The notes below the pieces were generated by a model. It made no database searches, had not been told where the DNA came from, and worked only from the letters and a program-made list of their open reading frames with translations. From assembly GCF_003259845.1 (NCBI RefSeq), contig NZ_QLMJ01000005.1:62001-126000 (forward strand): a DNA stretch of 64,000 nucleotides, written 5' to 3'. Below, in pieces: positions 16,709 through 26,358 of the stretch. Position numbers and translations under genes: made by a program. The DNA is from Actinoplanes lutulentus (GTDB lineage Bacteria > Actinomycetota > Actinomycetes > Mycobacteriales > Micromonosporaceae). The stretch's first letter is position 1. Each line of letters begins with the position of its first letter.

Positions 16709-17739
16709 GATCCGCTGTCCTGCGGGTCGGGCCGGTCTCGACGCGGTTCGCGCCGCGCGCCGTGCTGGCCGGCTTGCTGATCACGCTGGTAGCGGCCGCG
16801 ACCGCCGTCTACAGCCTCACCGTCGGTGACTATCCGCTGAGTGTGTCCGAAGTGCTCGCCACACTCAGCGGTCACGGCGACCGGGCGTCCGAGTTCGCCG
16901 TCTACGGCCTGCGCCTTCCCCGGGTGCTCACCGCGCTCTTCGTGGGGATGGCGTTCGGCATGGCCGGCGCGGTCTTCCAGAGCCTCTCGCGTAATCCGCT
17001 GGGCAGCCCCGACATCATCGGCTTCACCACCGGCTCGGCAACCGGCGCGCTGATCGGCATCCTGCTGCTCGGCGGCGGCAGCCTGGTGATCGCCGGCAGC
17101 GCGGTCATCGGCGGCCTGGTGGTGGCCGCGCTGGTCTACCTGCTGGCGGTAACGGACGGCGTCGTCCGCCCGGGACAACTGGTGCTGGTCGGGATCGGGG
17201 CCAGCGCGGTGCTCGCCTCCTTCAACGGATATCTGCTGACAAGAGCGGATCTGGGCGACGCGATGCAGGCCGCGGTCTGGCTCACCGGCAGCCTCAACGG
17301 CCGTGGCTGGGAACACGCCATCCCGGTGGGCGTCGCGGTAGCTCTTGGCGGTGTCGCGGTGCTGTGCCTGGCCCGTCCACTGGACACGCTGGCGCTGGGC
17401 GATGACACGGCCGGGGGTTTGGGCGTACCGATCGAACGCGTACGCCGAGCCCTGCTGATCGGTGCCGTAGCCCTGACCGCGGTAGCCACCGCCTCGGCCG
17501 GCCCGGTCCCTTTCATCGCCTTGGCCGCGCCCCAGGTAGCCCGCCGCCTGACCCGCTCCCCAGACGCATCACCGCTGGTAGCGGGGCTGACCGGCGCAGC
17601 CTTGCTGGCACTGGCCGACTTGGCGGCCCAGCGCTTGTTCGCCCCGGTCGCCCTTCCGGTCGGGGTGCTGACGGCGGCCCTCGGTGGCGTCTACCTGGTC
17701 TGGCTACTGGCCGCCCAACGCAAAGCCGGCCGCTGGTAA
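16705..17739 (+). CDS. FecCD-family siderophore ABC permease (second subunit)
   Basis: 344 residues. FecCD signatures: LRLPRVLTALFVGMAFGMAG, QSLSRNPLGSPDIIGFTTG, and GPVPFIALAAPQVARR. The start is ATG 16705, overlapping the previous stop as ATGA; the open frame extends far upstream without homology. The operon ends here: no ATP-binding subunit follows, so the ATPase must come from elsewhere in the genome. Confidence 0.95.
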   Translation: MRSAVLRVGPVSTRFAPRAVLAGLLITLVAAATAVYSLTVGDYPLSVSEVLATLSGHGDRASEFAVYGLRLPRVLTALFVGMAFGMAGAVFQSLSRNPLGSPDIIGFTTGSATGALIGILLLGGGSLVIAGSAVIGGLVVAALVYLLAVTDGVVRPGQLVLVGIGASAVLASFNGYLLTRADLGDAMQAAVWLTGSLNGRGWEHAIPVGVAVALGGVAVLCLARPLDTLALGDDTAGGLGVPIERVRRALLIGAVALTAVATASAGPVPFIALAAPQVARRLTRSPDASPLVAGLTGAALLALADLAAQRLFAPVALPVGVLTAALGGVYLVWLLAAQRKAGRW

Positions 17740-17743
17740 ATCC

Positions 17744-17780
17744 CCGGCTGCACACCAGGGCCGCCGCCCTGTGCAGCCGG
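17744..17780. terminator. Hairpin terminator between convergent permease and NRPS genes
   Basis: CCGGCTGCACA (17744-17754) pairs perfectly with TGTGCAGCCGG (17770-17780), and an inner AGGGC/GCCCT continues the stem. It lies 4 bp after the permease stop and can serve both convergent genes. Confidence 0.8.
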
Positions 17781-17817
17781 CAGCCGTGGTGTTAAGCCGG
17801 CCCGGGGACCTCGGTGT

Positions 17818-20800
17818 TCAGCCGGCTAGGTGGGGGTTCAGGTCGTTGGCGATGATCTTCAGGGCGGCCGGGGAGACCATGCCCGGGTGGGTGCAGTCCA
17901 GCTCACGGACAACCACCTCACCACCGATGTACGACCCCCACGCGGACGCCGACAACCAGTCCTCGGCCCGGGGCGCCGCCGCTACGAAGATCAGCGCGTC
18001 GCCGTCGTAGAAGCGGTGCTGGTGCTCGCGCATCATCCGCGCGTTCTCGGCCACGACCAGCGGGATCTTCGCGAGCACGTCGTCGCCCAGCTCGGCGAGC
18101 GGGCTGTCCGCCCGCCGCAGAACCCCGACCACGGACTCCACAGTGAGCGGCCCGCCGACAGCGGACTCGTCGCGCCCCGCCATGTGAAGAAGCGCCCGCA
18201 ACGCGTCCTCGGACGACGGCGCGGGCAGGTCACGCCACTGATCACTGGGGTACGCGTCAAGCAGCGCCAGCATCGACACCTCCTCACCGGCCGCCCGCAA
18301 CGCCGCCGCGATCTCCTGAGCGAGAACGCCCCCGATCGACCACCCCGCCAGCGCATAGGGCCCACCCGGCCGAATATCCTGAATTTCCGTGATATAGCGG
18401 GCGGCTGTCTCCGCAAGGGAAGCCGAGTCATCAATAAAAGCCGTGAACGCCGGCGACTGGATCCCGTAAACCGCCACCGACGGATCCAGATGCGCCAGCA
18501 AACCCGAATAACACCAGGCCAACCCACCCGCCGGATGCACCACGAACAACGCCGGCCCGGATCCCGCCCGCAGCGGCAGCACGACACCCAGCCCATCGGT
18601 GCCGGCCACTGAAGGATCGAGACGCGCCGCCAGCCCCGCCACCGTCGGCGCCGCGAACACCGCTGCCAGCGACAATTCCGACCCCAGCGAAGCCCGGATC
18701 CGCTGCACCAGCGTCACCGCCAGCAGCGAATGCCCACCCAGATCGAAGAAATTGTCGTCCGGCCCCGGCAACGGCACCTCCAGCACCTCGGCCATCAGCC
18801 GCGCGACCGCCACCTCCGCCGGCGTCCGCAGCGTGCCACCGGAAACAGCCGCAGCCGGTGCCGGCAGCGCCTGCCGGTCCAGCTTTCCGCTGGGCGTCAG
18901 CGGCAGCTCACTCATTTCCACCACGGCGCCGGGCAGCATGTGGTCCGGCACAAGCGGCGCAAGATACGCCCGAACCCCTTCAAGATCAAGATCACCCACT
19001 ACGTACGCACAAAGCCGCCCGTCAATCAGCGCAACAGCCGCCCGCCCCACGGCCGGATGCTCGTTGAGCAGTGCTTCGATCTCCCCGAGCTCGACCCGGA
19101 ATCCACGGATCTTGACCTGTCCGTCGGTGCGGCCGAGGAACTCGATCGTCCCGTCAAAACGCCATTTAGCCAGGTCACCGGCCCGATAGAGCCGCCCGAG
19201 AAGAGGATCGTCGAGGAACCGCTCGGCGGTCAGCGCCGGTCGGTTCAGATATCCGGAGGCCAGCTGCGCCCCGGCGATGTAGAGCTCACCCGGCACACCC
19301 GGCGGCACCGGCCGGCGGCCCGCGTCGAGCAGATAGATCTGGGTGTTCCAGACCGGCCGCCCGATCGGCACCGGCCCGGGCGGATCACTCGGCAGCACCG
19401 GCTGATACGTCACGTCGACCGAGGCCTCAGTGGGTCCATAGAGATTGTGAAGACCGGAACCGATCACCGCGTGGAAGCGCCGCGTCAGATCCTCGGGCAG
19501 CTCCTCACCACTGCAGATCACCCGGCGCAACGTCGCACGGGTGGATGCGGCGGCCTCCTCGCCGAGGAAGACCCGCAGCATCGACGGCACGAAGTGGACC
19601 GTCGTGACGCGTTCCTGAACGATCAGTGATGCCAGGTAGGCGGGGTCCTTGTGCCCTTCGGGCTTCGCCATGACCAGGGTGGCCCCGGTGATCAGCGGCC
19701 AGAACAGCTCCCAGACGCTGACGTCGAAGCCGATCGGCGTCTTCTGCAGAACCCGTTCGCCGGGTGCCAGACGGTACTCGTGCTGCATCCAGAGCAGCCG
19801 GTTCACGATGCCGCGATGCGGGACGAGCACACCTTTCGGCCGCCCGGTCGACCCCGACGTGTAGATCGCATAGGCCGTGTCAGAAGGCGACGCCTGGCCG
19901 ATCTCGATCAGCGGAACCGGGCAGCGGGAAGGTAGTTCGCGCAGCACGACGACCGGCTGCGCGTCCTCGACCATGAAGGCCAGCCGGTCGGCCGGATACG
20001 ACAGATCCAGCGGCAGATATCCGGCGCCCGACCGCAGCACACCGAGCAGCGCCACCATCAGATCGATGCCGCGCGGGATCGCGACCGCGACGAGCGTGCC
20101 GGGTTTCGCACCGCGCTCGGCAAGCCACCGCGCCAGGCGGTCAGCGCGTTCATGCAGCTCCGCATAGCTGATCTCGACGCCCTCCGCGCGGACCGCGGGG
20201 GCATGCGGCGTCCGTGCGGCCTGTTGCGCCAGGAGCGTGGTCAAGGTCTTCTCGGGTACGCGCGAAGCAGTCTCGTTCCAGGCGCGGAGCACGAGATCTC
20301 GTTCGGTGTCGGTCAGCACGTCCACCTCGGACACCACCTGGTCCGGGCCGATGTCGGCGAACGTGGTGAAGAGCCGGATCAGCCGCGCGAAGTGCCCGTC
20401 GAGTTCCTCGTCGCTGTAGCTGTCCGGGTTGGCGTCGACGGTCAGGTCGAGCCGCCCGGTGCCGGCGTCCAGCCCGACGGTGACCTCAAGGTCCTCAGTC
20501 GGTCCGGTGGCGAGGTAGTGAACCCGCGCGGACACGCCCGGGCCGAGGTCGAGACTGCGGCGGAACGGTTTGACGTTGACCTGCGGCCCGGACAGTCGCC
20601 GTCCGGTACCGACCAGCCCGAGATCGCGTTGCAGCCACTCGTACCGATATCGCTGATGGCGCGAGACGGCGCGCAACTCGTCCCGCACGGCCGCGACCAA
20701 TGCACGCAGAGTGATGCCTTCCGGAGCCGCCAGGCGCAACGGCAGGACGTTGACCACGCTGACCGGCACCCGCGCGGCGCCGGTGCCGAGGCGGCCGGAG

Positions 20801-21609
20801 ACCGGCATGCCCAGGGTCAGGTCGGCCTCGCCGGTGATCCGGTGCAGGTAGAGGGCGGTGATGGCGTACGCGGCCTCGGCCCACGTGACGCCTAGCCGGT
20901 CGGCGGCGGCGCGCAACTCGTCGGCTGTGGACTCGGGTAATTCGATGTGCCGGTGTGCGTACCGATGGGAAGTGGGCGCGGGCCGCTGACTGAGGGTGAC
21001 CGGTTCGCGGGTGTTCTTGAGGCGGTCGAGCCAGAACCTGCGGTCGTCGGCGAACCTGTCGGAGGCGATGTAGGCCCGCTCGTCCTCAGCCAGCGAGTCG
21101 ACGGTCCGGAACGCGGCCGGGAAAGCGTCCTGGAAGGTCGAACCCCGGCCGAGCGCGGCGTACGCGGCCACGACCTTCTCGGTGACCATCGCGAAGGCGT
21201 ACCCGTCGAGCAGGATGTGATGCGCCCGGAAGTACCAGACGGCCTGTTCCGGGCCGGTGCGAAGCACCGCCTGGCGAACGAGTGGCGCGCCGGTGAGCGG
21301 CAGCGCCTCCGCGAGGTCGGCGTCGATCCAGCGGCGGACGGCGGCCTCGCCGGGCAGATCCACGATCTCCGGTCCGGTGGCCGGCTGCTCGATCCGCCAG
21401 ACCTGGTCACCCTCGGCGGCGAAGCCGGTACGCAGCACGTCGGTGGCCTCGGTGACCTGCCGGATCGCCTCGGCGAGCCGGTCCGTGTCGAGAGGACCGT
21501 CGATGGTGATGCGGTGGGCGCAGAGGTACGACGGGTTCTGAGGATCGAGGAGCTGGGCGAACCAGAGCGCCTGCTGAGGAGCGGTCAGGGGGCGGTGATC
21601 AACATCCAT
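17818..21609 (-). CDS. Single-module NRPS (C-A-T-TE), EntF-like, predicted serine-activating
   Basis: 1263 residues. C domain about 1-440 (HHILLDG at 130-136); A domain about 470-960 with YTSGSTGRPKG; T domain with DLGGHSLL; TE from about 1060 with GWSIGG and a late CTHPG His. The specificity pocket (FDVSVWELFW, TTVHFVPSM, VICSGE, YGPTEASVDV) reads as a DVWH-I-S-L-V-D-K-like code, matching serine in EntF. This predicts condensation of 2,3-DHB with Ser and TE-driven oligomerisation. The ATG is within 3 bp of the iron box, so the mRNA is probably near-leaderless. No MbtH gene is nearby. Confidence 0.93.
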   Translation of the reverse strand: MDVDHRPLTAPQQALWFAQLLDPQNPSYLCAHRITIDGPLDTDRLAEAIRQVTEATDVLRTGFAAEGDQVWRIEQPATGPEIVDLPGEAAVRRWIDADLAEALPLTGAPLVRQAVLRTGPEQAVWYFRAHHILLDGYAFAMVTEKVVAAYAALGRGSTFQDAFPAAFRTVDSLAEDERAYIASDRFADDRRFWLDRLKNTREPVTLSQRPAPTSHRYAHRHIELPESTADELRAAADRLGVTWAEAAYAITALYLHRITGEADLTLGMPVSGRLGTGAARVPVSVVNVLPLRLAAPEGITLRALVAAVRDELRAVSRHQRYRYEWLQRDLGLVGTGRRLSGPQVNVKPFRRSLDLGPGVSARVHYLATGPTEDLEVTVGLDAGTGRLDLTVDANPDSYSDEELDGHFARLIRLFTTFADIGPDQVVSEVDVLTDTERDLVLRAWNETASRVPEKTLTTLLAQQAARTPHAPAVRAEGVEISYAELHERADRLARWLAERGAKPGTLVAVAIPRGIDLMVALLGVLRSGAGYLPLDLSYPADRLAFMVEDAQPVVVLRELPSRCPVPLIEIGQASPSDTAYAIYTSGSTGRPKGVLVPHRGIVNRLLWMQHEYRLAPGERVLQKTPIGFDVSVWELFWPLITGATLVMAKPEGHKDPAYLASLIVQERVTTVHFVPSMLRVFLGEEAAASTRATLRRVICSGEELPEDLTRRFHAVIGSGLHNLYGPTEASVDVTYQPVLPSDPPGPVPIGRPVWNTQIYLLDAGRRPVPPGVPGELYIAGAQLASGYLNRPALTAERFLDDPLLGRLYRAGDLAKWRFDGTIEFLGRTDGQVKIRGFRVELGEIEALLNEHPAVGRAAVALIDGRLCAYVVGDLDLEGVRAYLAPLVPDHMLPGAVVEMSELPLTPSGKLDRQALPAPAAAVSGGTLRTPAEVAVARLMAEVLEVPLPGPDDNFFDLGGHSLLAVTLVQRIRASLGSELSLAAVFAAPTVAGLAARLDPSVAGTDGLGVVLPLRAGSGPALFVVHPAGGLAWCYSGLLAHLDPSVAVYGIQSPAFTAFIDDSASLAETAARYITEIQDIRPGGPYALAGWSIGGVLAQEIAAALRAAGEEVSMLALLDAYPSDQWRDLPAPSSEDALRALLHMAGRDESAVGGPLTVESVVGVLRRADSPLAELGDDVLAKIPLVVAENARMMREHQHRFYDGDALIFVAAAPRAEDWLSASAWGSYIGGEVVVRELDCTHPGMVSPAALKIIANDLNPHLAG

Positions 21610-21611
21610 AG

Positions 21612-21630
21612 TTAGGGTAGCCTAACCAAA
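21612..21630. promoter_or_regulatory. Iron box between NRPS and Fes-like esterase genes
   Basis: TTAGGGTAGCCTAACCAAA matches the iron-box consensus at 16 of 19 positions. It touches the NRPS start (ATG at 21609, minus) and lies 28 bp before the esterase ATG (21659, plus), so it can control both. Confidence 0.82.
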
Positions 21631-21658
21631 CTAGGTGAGTGGTGTCGTGGAGGTGTGC

Positions 21659-22909
21659 ATGGCTGTGGAGCGGCCGAAGATCGTCCCGCCGACGTCGGTC
21701 CCGCCGAGGACTCCGCGCCCCGCGCCGCCGGCCATCGTGGACAGCCCGCGGATCCAGCGGTTGCGTGACGACGGCCCGGACGCGGTCGCACGGTTCTGGG
21801 CCGAGCTGACACACGCCGGCACCCCGCTGATCGAGCGGGACGGCGACGCCACGCTGATCACTTTCGTCTGGCGCGAGCGGCGGCCCACCCGTGACGTGCT
21901 GGCGCTGGTCAACAAGCTGGCCGACCGTTCCGACCTGGGCCGGTCCCGGATGCGCCGGCTGCCCGGCTCGGATCTGTGGCACCTGACCTACCGGGTACGC
22001 GACGACTGGATGGGCAGTTACCACTTCGCGCCGGACGAGTCGGAGCACGAGCCGCTGGAGCTGGGCCCGGCGCACTGGCGCATGGTCGCGACCAACCTGG
22101 TGGCCGACCCGCTCAATCCGGTGACCCTGCGGCAGTCCCGGCCGCCGCACAAATCGGTGGCTGCCGGTCCCGCCGCGACACCGTTGCCGCACTGGTGGGA
22201 GCGTCGATCCGGGGTGCCCGAGGGAACCGTGGAAACGGTCGAGGCCGGCGGGCGGCGGGTCTGGCGTTATCTGCCGGCGGGATATCGGGGCCACGCTGAG
22301 GCGTACCCCATGATGGTTTTGCTTGACGGTGACATCTGGGGTCCGCTGCTTCCGGTGGCGCCCGTGCTCGACAACCTGATCGCGGCCGGCCGGATCCCGC
22401 CGCTGGTCGCGCTGCTGCCGGAGAGCGGGGATCAGCCGACCCGATTCAGTGAGTACGCGTGTGACACGGCCTTCACCGAGTTCCTCGCCACCGGACTGAT
22501 CGCCGAGGCCGGGCATGATCTGAATCTGACATCCGACCCGGCCCGGACCGTCATCGCCGGGCAGAGCCTCGGCGGGCTGGCCGCCGCGTTCGCCGGTTTC
22601 ACCCACCCGGAGCGGTTCGGCAACGTGCTCAGCCAGTCCGGCGCGTTCTGGTGGAAGAGCGGCACACCGGACGATGTGGACGCCGAGTGGTTCGCGCATC
22701 AGGTGGCGCTGGCCGACCGGCGGCCGGTCCGCTGGCACGTCGAGGTCGGCCTGGACGAGTGGGTGAACCTGCGCCCCAACCGCCACCTGCGCGACGTGCT
22801 GACGGCACGGGGTTACGAGCTGACCTACACCGAGTTCGCCGGTGGCCACGACCGCCTCTGCTGGCGCGAGCATTTCGGCAACGCCCTGTCCACCCTGCTG
22901 CCCCGCTGA
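21659..22909 (+). CDS. Ferric enterobactin (enterochelin) esterase-like protein
   Basis: 416 residues. N-terminal Fes-type beta domain (about 20-165, including WMGSYHFAPD), then an alpha/beta-hydrolase esterase domain: MMVLLDGDIW, nucleophile Ser in GQSLGG, catalytic His in GGHDRLCWR. Fes enzymes hydrolyse the ester bonds of enterobactin-type triesters to free iron in the cytosol; no signal peptide is present. ATG 21659 has GGAGG at 21649-21653; the earlier GTG 21635 lies beside the iron box. Its presence argues that the siderophore is a DHB-serine ester. Confidence 0.93.
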   Translation: MAVERPKIVPPTSVPPRTPRPAPPAIVDSPRIQRLRDDGPDAVARFWAELTHAGTPLIERDGDATLITFVWRERRPTRDVLALVNKLADRSDLGRSRMRRLPGSDLWHLTYRVRDDWMGSYHFAPDESEHEPLELGPAHWRMVATNLVADPLNPVTLRQSRPPHKSVAAGPAATPLPHWWERRSGVPEGTVETVEAGGRRVWRYLPAGYRGHAEAYPMMVLLDGDIWGPLLPVAPVLDNLIAAGRIPPLVALLPESGDQPTRFSEYACDTAFTEFLATGLIAEAGHDLNLTSDPARTVIAGQSLGGLAAAFAGFTHPERFGNVLSQSGAFWWKSGTPDDVDAEWFAHQVALADRRPVRWHVEVGLDEWVNLRPNRHLRDVLTARGYELTYTEFAGGHDRLCWREHFGNALSTLLPR

Positions 22910-22917
22910 CCACCCTT

Positions 22918-22972
22918 CGGCTTGCGCTCGTGGTCGTGTTTCGGGGTCTGGAGCGACCGCGAGCGCAAGCCG
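22918..22972. repeat. REP-like long hairpin between convergent esterase and isochorismatase genes (copy 1)
   Basis: CGGCTTGCGCTCGTGGTCG (22918-22936) pairs with CGACCGCGAGCGCAAGCCG (22954-22972) with one mismatch across 17 nt. It can terminate both convergent genes, ending 2 bp before the isochorismatase stop. A homologous hairpin lies at 47550-47606 (left arms 16/19, right arms 18/19 identical), which suggests a dispersed element. Confidence 0.85.
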
Positions 22973-22974
22973 GG

Positions 22975-23613
22975 TCATGCGGGGGTCAGCAGGTCGGCGG
23001 TCAGCTCGCGGGTGGACGCGACCACGCCGCAGCGCGTCTGCACGTGGCGCAGCGCGTCGGCGTGGTGGGCCGGGCTGAAGTCGGCGACCGCGTCGGTCAC
23101 CACGAACGGCTGGACGCCGCGCATGAACGCGTCCATCGCCGTGGCCAGCACCCCGATGTGCGCGTAGACGCCGGTGACGATCAGCTGGTCACGCCCGCCG
23201 AGCACCGCGTCGAGGTCGGTGCCGACAAACGCGCTGTACCGCCGTTTCGTCAGCACGACGTCACCCGGCGCGGGCCGCAGCGCATCCGTGATCGCCAGCG
23301 CCTGGGCATCCGCCGGCGGCCCGTCACCCCAGAAGTCCTGGAGCAACCCACGTTCCGAGCGGGACTGACCGCCCGGCTGAGCGGAGAAGATCACCGGAAT
23401 CCCGGTACGCCCGGCATGCTCCCGCAACGTCGCGATGTTGCCGACGACCTTGGAGAGCAGCGCGTTGTCGGCGGTCCCGAACGGCGCCAGGAAATAGTTC
23501 TGCATGTCGTGCACCAGCAGCGCGGCCCGAGCCGGCTCGACGCGCCAGTGGACCTTGCCGCCGGCCCGGGTGAAGCCGCTGGGCAGGTGGTACGGGGTGA
23601 TGCGGGGAAGCAC
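22975..23613 (-). CDS. entB: Isochorismatase, stand-alone (EntB N-terminal domain)
   Basis: 212 residues. It hydrolyses isochorismate to 2,3-dihydro-2,3-dihydroxybenzoate and pyruvate. Seen: catalytic Asp in LLVHDMQNYF, Lys in LTKRRYSAF, and GVYAHIGV. The Cys of typical cysteine hydrolases is Val here, as in PhzD-type isochorismatases. E. coli EntB carries an aryl-carrier domain; here that domain is absent and encoded separately at 27126-27446. Last gene of the DHB operon, 3 bp after entE. Confidence 0.95.
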   Translation of the reverse strand: MLPRITPYHLPSGFTRAGGKVHWRVEPARAALLVHDMQNYFLAPFGTADNALLSKVVGNIATLREHAGRTGIPVIFSAQPGGQSRSERGLLQDFWGDGPPADAQALAITDALRPAPGDVVLTKRRYSAFVGTDLDAVLGGRDQLIVTGVYAHIGVLATAMDAFMRGVQPFVVTDAVADFSPAHHADALRHVQTRCGVVASTRELTADLLTPA

Positions 23614-23616
23614 GGC

Positions 23617-25197
23617 TCAGCCTTTCGATGTGGTGATCAGCTCGCGGAGCAGGGTGCGCAGTTCCCGCCGGCTCGTCTTGCCGACGCCGGTCACCGGGAA
23701 CCGCTCCACCACCCGCAGCCGGTCGGGGATCTTGTAGGCGGCCAGACCTCGGTCGCGCAGGTGGGCACGGATCTCCGAGAGCTTGGGTACGCGTACCCCA
23801 GGCTTGACCACGACGAAGGCGCAGCTCCGCTCACCGAGGTACTCGTCGGGTATCCCGACCACCGCCGCGTCGTGCACGGCCGGATGGGTCAGCAGGTGGT
23901 CCTCGACCTCCTCGGCGGCGATCTTCTCGCCACCCCGGTTGATCTGGTCCTTGGCCCGCCCCTCGACGACCAGATAACCGCCGGGCAGCCGCCGCACCAG
24001 ATCCCCGGTGCGATAGAAGCCGTCCTCGGTGAAGGCGACCTTGTTGTGATCGTCGGCGTTCCAGTAGCCACGGATCGTGTACGGGCCCCGGGTCAGCAGG
24101 TGCCCGACGGTTCCGTCCGGCACGTCGGAGTCCTCGTCGTCGACGATCCGGATCTCGTCGTCGGGGGAGATCGGCCGGCCCTGGCTGTGCAGGACCACGT
24201 CGTCCGGGTCGTCCAGGCGGGTGTAGTTGACCAGACCCTCCGCCATGCCGAAGACCTGCTGGAGCCGGCATCCGAGGGCGGGCCGGATCCGTTCGGCCAC
24301 CGAGTCGAGGAGTTTCGCGCCGCCGACCTGGAGGGTTTCCAGACTGGACAGGTCAGGCTTCGTCCGGTCGGCGGCGTCGAGCCACACCAGGGCCAGCGGC
24401 GGGACCAGTGCGGTGATGGTGACCGACTCCGCCGAGATCAGCGGGAAGGCCGTGGCCGGGTCGGGCGTCGTGGAGAGGACGACAGTTCCTCCGGTGTGCA
24501 GGACACCGAGGACACCGGGTGAGGACATGGTGAAGTTGTGCGCGACCGGGAGGGCAACCAGGTAGGCGCTGTCCTGATTCAGGCGACATATCTGGGCACT
24601 GGCTCGGACGCTGTAGAGGTAGTCGTCGTGAGTTCGCGGTATCAGCTTCGGCAGGCCCGTGCTGCCGCCGGAGAGCTGAAGAAACGCCAGGTCCGAGGGC
24701 TTGGGCCCAGTAGGGAGCGGGCCATCGCTGTAAAGCGTGTCAAGGGCGATAAACCCACCCGGATCGCCGGCCACGATCGTCAGGCCGTCCCCCGCCAGAC
24801 TCCGATGATCAAAGCCGTCGTACACATCCATGGTGATGAACGCGACCGCCGACGTGTGCGAACGGAAGTACCCGATCTCCGCGCTCCGGTGCGCGGGCAG
24901 GGCGAAGACCGGCAGCGCCCCGATCCGGAACAACGCGAAGATCACGTCGAAGAACTCGGGCACGTTGGGCAGCTGGACCACGACCCGATCACCCGGCCGG
25001 ATCCCGCGCGCATAAAGGCCCGCGGCCAGCCGAGAGGCACGATTCCGCAGCTCACGGTAGGTGATCCGCTGTTCCCCGGAGACGATCGCGACCCGGTCGG
25101 CAAACGCGGCGGCACTCTCCCGGAGCAGGTCGTCGAACGTCTGCCCGATCCAGTAGCCCTTCTCCCGATAACGCGCTGCGAAATCCTCAGGCCACAT
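23617..25197 (-). CDS. entE: 2,3-dihydroxybenzoate-AMP ligase
   Basis: 526 residues, full length for EntE/DhbE. It adenylates 2,3-DHB and loads it on the aryl carrier protein. Seen: [18 protein letters not shown] (P-loop), the YRTGDLVRR loop, and [11 protein letters not shown] with a late catalytic Lys in the C-terminal subdomain; the pocket stretch [13 protein letters not shown] is typical for DHB/salicylate ligases. ATG overlaps the entC stop by 11 bp, with GGGAG upstream. Confidence 0.96.
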   Translation of the reverse strand: MWPEDFAARYREKGYWIGQTFDDLLRESAAAFADRVAIVSGEQRITYRELRNRASRLAAGLYARGIRPGDRVVVQLPNVPEFFDVIFALFRIGALPVFALPAHRSAEIGYFRSHTSAVAFITMDVYDGFDHRSLAGDGLTIVAGDPGGFIALDTLYSDGPLPTGPKPSDLAFLQLSGGSTGLPKLIPRTHDDYLYSVRASAQICRLNQDSAYLVALPVAHNFTMSSPGVLGVLHTGGTVVLSTTPDPATAFPLISAESVTITALVPPLALVWLDAADRTKPDLSSLETLQVGGAKLLDSVAERIRPALGCRLQQVFGMAEGLVNYTRLDDPDDVVLHSQGRPISPDDEIRIVDDEDSDVPDGTVGHLLTRGPYTIRGYWNADDHNKVAFTEDGFYRTGDLVRRLPGGYLVVEGRAKDQINRGGEKIAAEEVEDHLLTHPAVHDAAVVGIPDEYLGERSCAFVVVKPGVRVPKLSEIRAHLRDRGLAAYKIPDRLRVVERFPVTGVGKTSRRELRTLLRELITTSKG

Positions 25198-26302
25198 CGG
25201 TCACTCCCAGAGCGCTCAGCATCGTGCCGAGCTTGGCGTTGGTCTCGGCCAGTTCGGCCTGTGGATCGGAACCGGACACGATGCCCGCGCCGGCGTAGAC
25301 GTCCAGGCCGTCCGGCCCGGCGGTGGCGCAGCGGATCGTGACCGCCCACTCGCCGTCACCGTCCGCGCTGGTCCAGCCGACCATCCCGGCGAAGAAGCCC
25401 CGGTCGAACGTCTCCAGCTCGGCGATCGCCCGCCGCGCGGCCGCCGGTGGCGTACCGCAGACCGCCGGCGTGGGATGCAACGCCGCCGCGAGGGCCAGCG
25501 CCGAGACGCCCGGGTCGGCGATCTCTCCCGTGATCCGGGAACCGAGGTGCCACATGGTGGGCGTAGCGGTCAGCGCCGGTTCGCTCGGCACCCGTAGATC
25601 CCGGCAGAACGGCCTCAGCCCTTCGGCCACCGCCTCGCTCGCGAACGCGTGTTCCCGCAGGTCCTTCGCGGAGGCGAGAAGAGCGGCCGCCCTGCGGGCG
25701 TCCTCCGCGGGGTCAAGGCTGCGCGGAATGCTTCCGGCCAGAGGATTGGCCGAGACGGTACGCCCGAAGCGGCTGACCAGCAGCTCCGGACTGGCGCCGA
25801 GAAGGGTGCGACCGGCGCCCAGGTCGACGCCGAAGGTGTAGCTGCCGGCGGCGGCCAGTGCGCGTACCACCGGGGCCGGGTCGAAGCCGGGTGCCGCGAT
25901 GCGCAGGGTGCGGGCCAGGACGACCTTGGTGTACGCGCCGGCCCCGATGTCCGCGACGGCCCGGGCCACGGCGGCCAGATAGGCGTCGTCCGGGATCGCC
26001 GGCACGACCGGTCGCGCCGCCGGGGCAGCGGCGCGGGCACCGACCGCCTCGGCGCGGCGCAGGTTCACCGGCACGACCAGGCGGGCCGGGTGGGCCGGGC
26101 TGTTCAGCGTGAACGGCGCGGCGCCGAGCACGATGCGGGCACCGGCCCGGAGCAGGGATTCCGCCTCGGGCACGGTGGTGGCGACGGCGCGGGCGCCCTC
26201 GGCGAGCAGGGTGCCGCGCGGGGAGGCGAACACCGACGACGCGCCCGGCCGATACGCGGCGAGCAGGCCGGCTCCGTCGAGCGTGGAGCTGACGGCGGAC
26301 AC
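25187..26302 (-). CDS. entC: Isochorismate synthase
   Basis: 371 residues; converts chorismate to isochorismate with Mg, the entry step to 2,3-DHB. Chorismate-binding signatures: [19 protein letters not shown], the [11 protein letters not shown] block, the [12 protein letters not shown] block, and the C-terminal [18 protein letters not shown] start with GGGAG at a good distance. It overlaps entE by 11 bp. Confidence 0.95.
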   Translation of the reverse strand: MSAVSSTLDGAGLLAAYRPGASSVFASPRGTLLAEGARAVATTVPEAESLLRAGARIVLGAAPFTLNSPAHPARLVVPVNLRRAEAVGARAAAPAARPVVPAIPDDAYLAAVARAVADIGAGAYTKVVLARTLRIAAPGFDPAPVVRALAAAGSYTFGVDLGAGRTLLGASPELLVSRFGRTVSANPLAGSIPRSLDPAEDARRAAALLASAKDLREHAFASEAVAEGLRPFCRDLRVPSEPALTATPTMWHLGSRITGEIADPGVSALALAAALHPTPAVCGTPPAAARRAIAELETFDRGFFAGMVGWTSADGDGEWAVTIRCATAGPDGLDVYAGAGIVSGSDPQAELAETNAKLGTMLSALGVTDVA

Positions 26303-26358
26303 AGTTGATCTCCCTTGGGGTGGGTGTGGTTCCTGGAAATCAGGCGACTTCGGGTGCG

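Noticed and set aside
22975-23613. Isochorismatase considered inactive because the Cys in the GVYAHIG(C) motif is Val
   Set aside because: Ether-cleaving isochorismatases of the PhzD type have Val there and are active; the Asp and Lys are intact.
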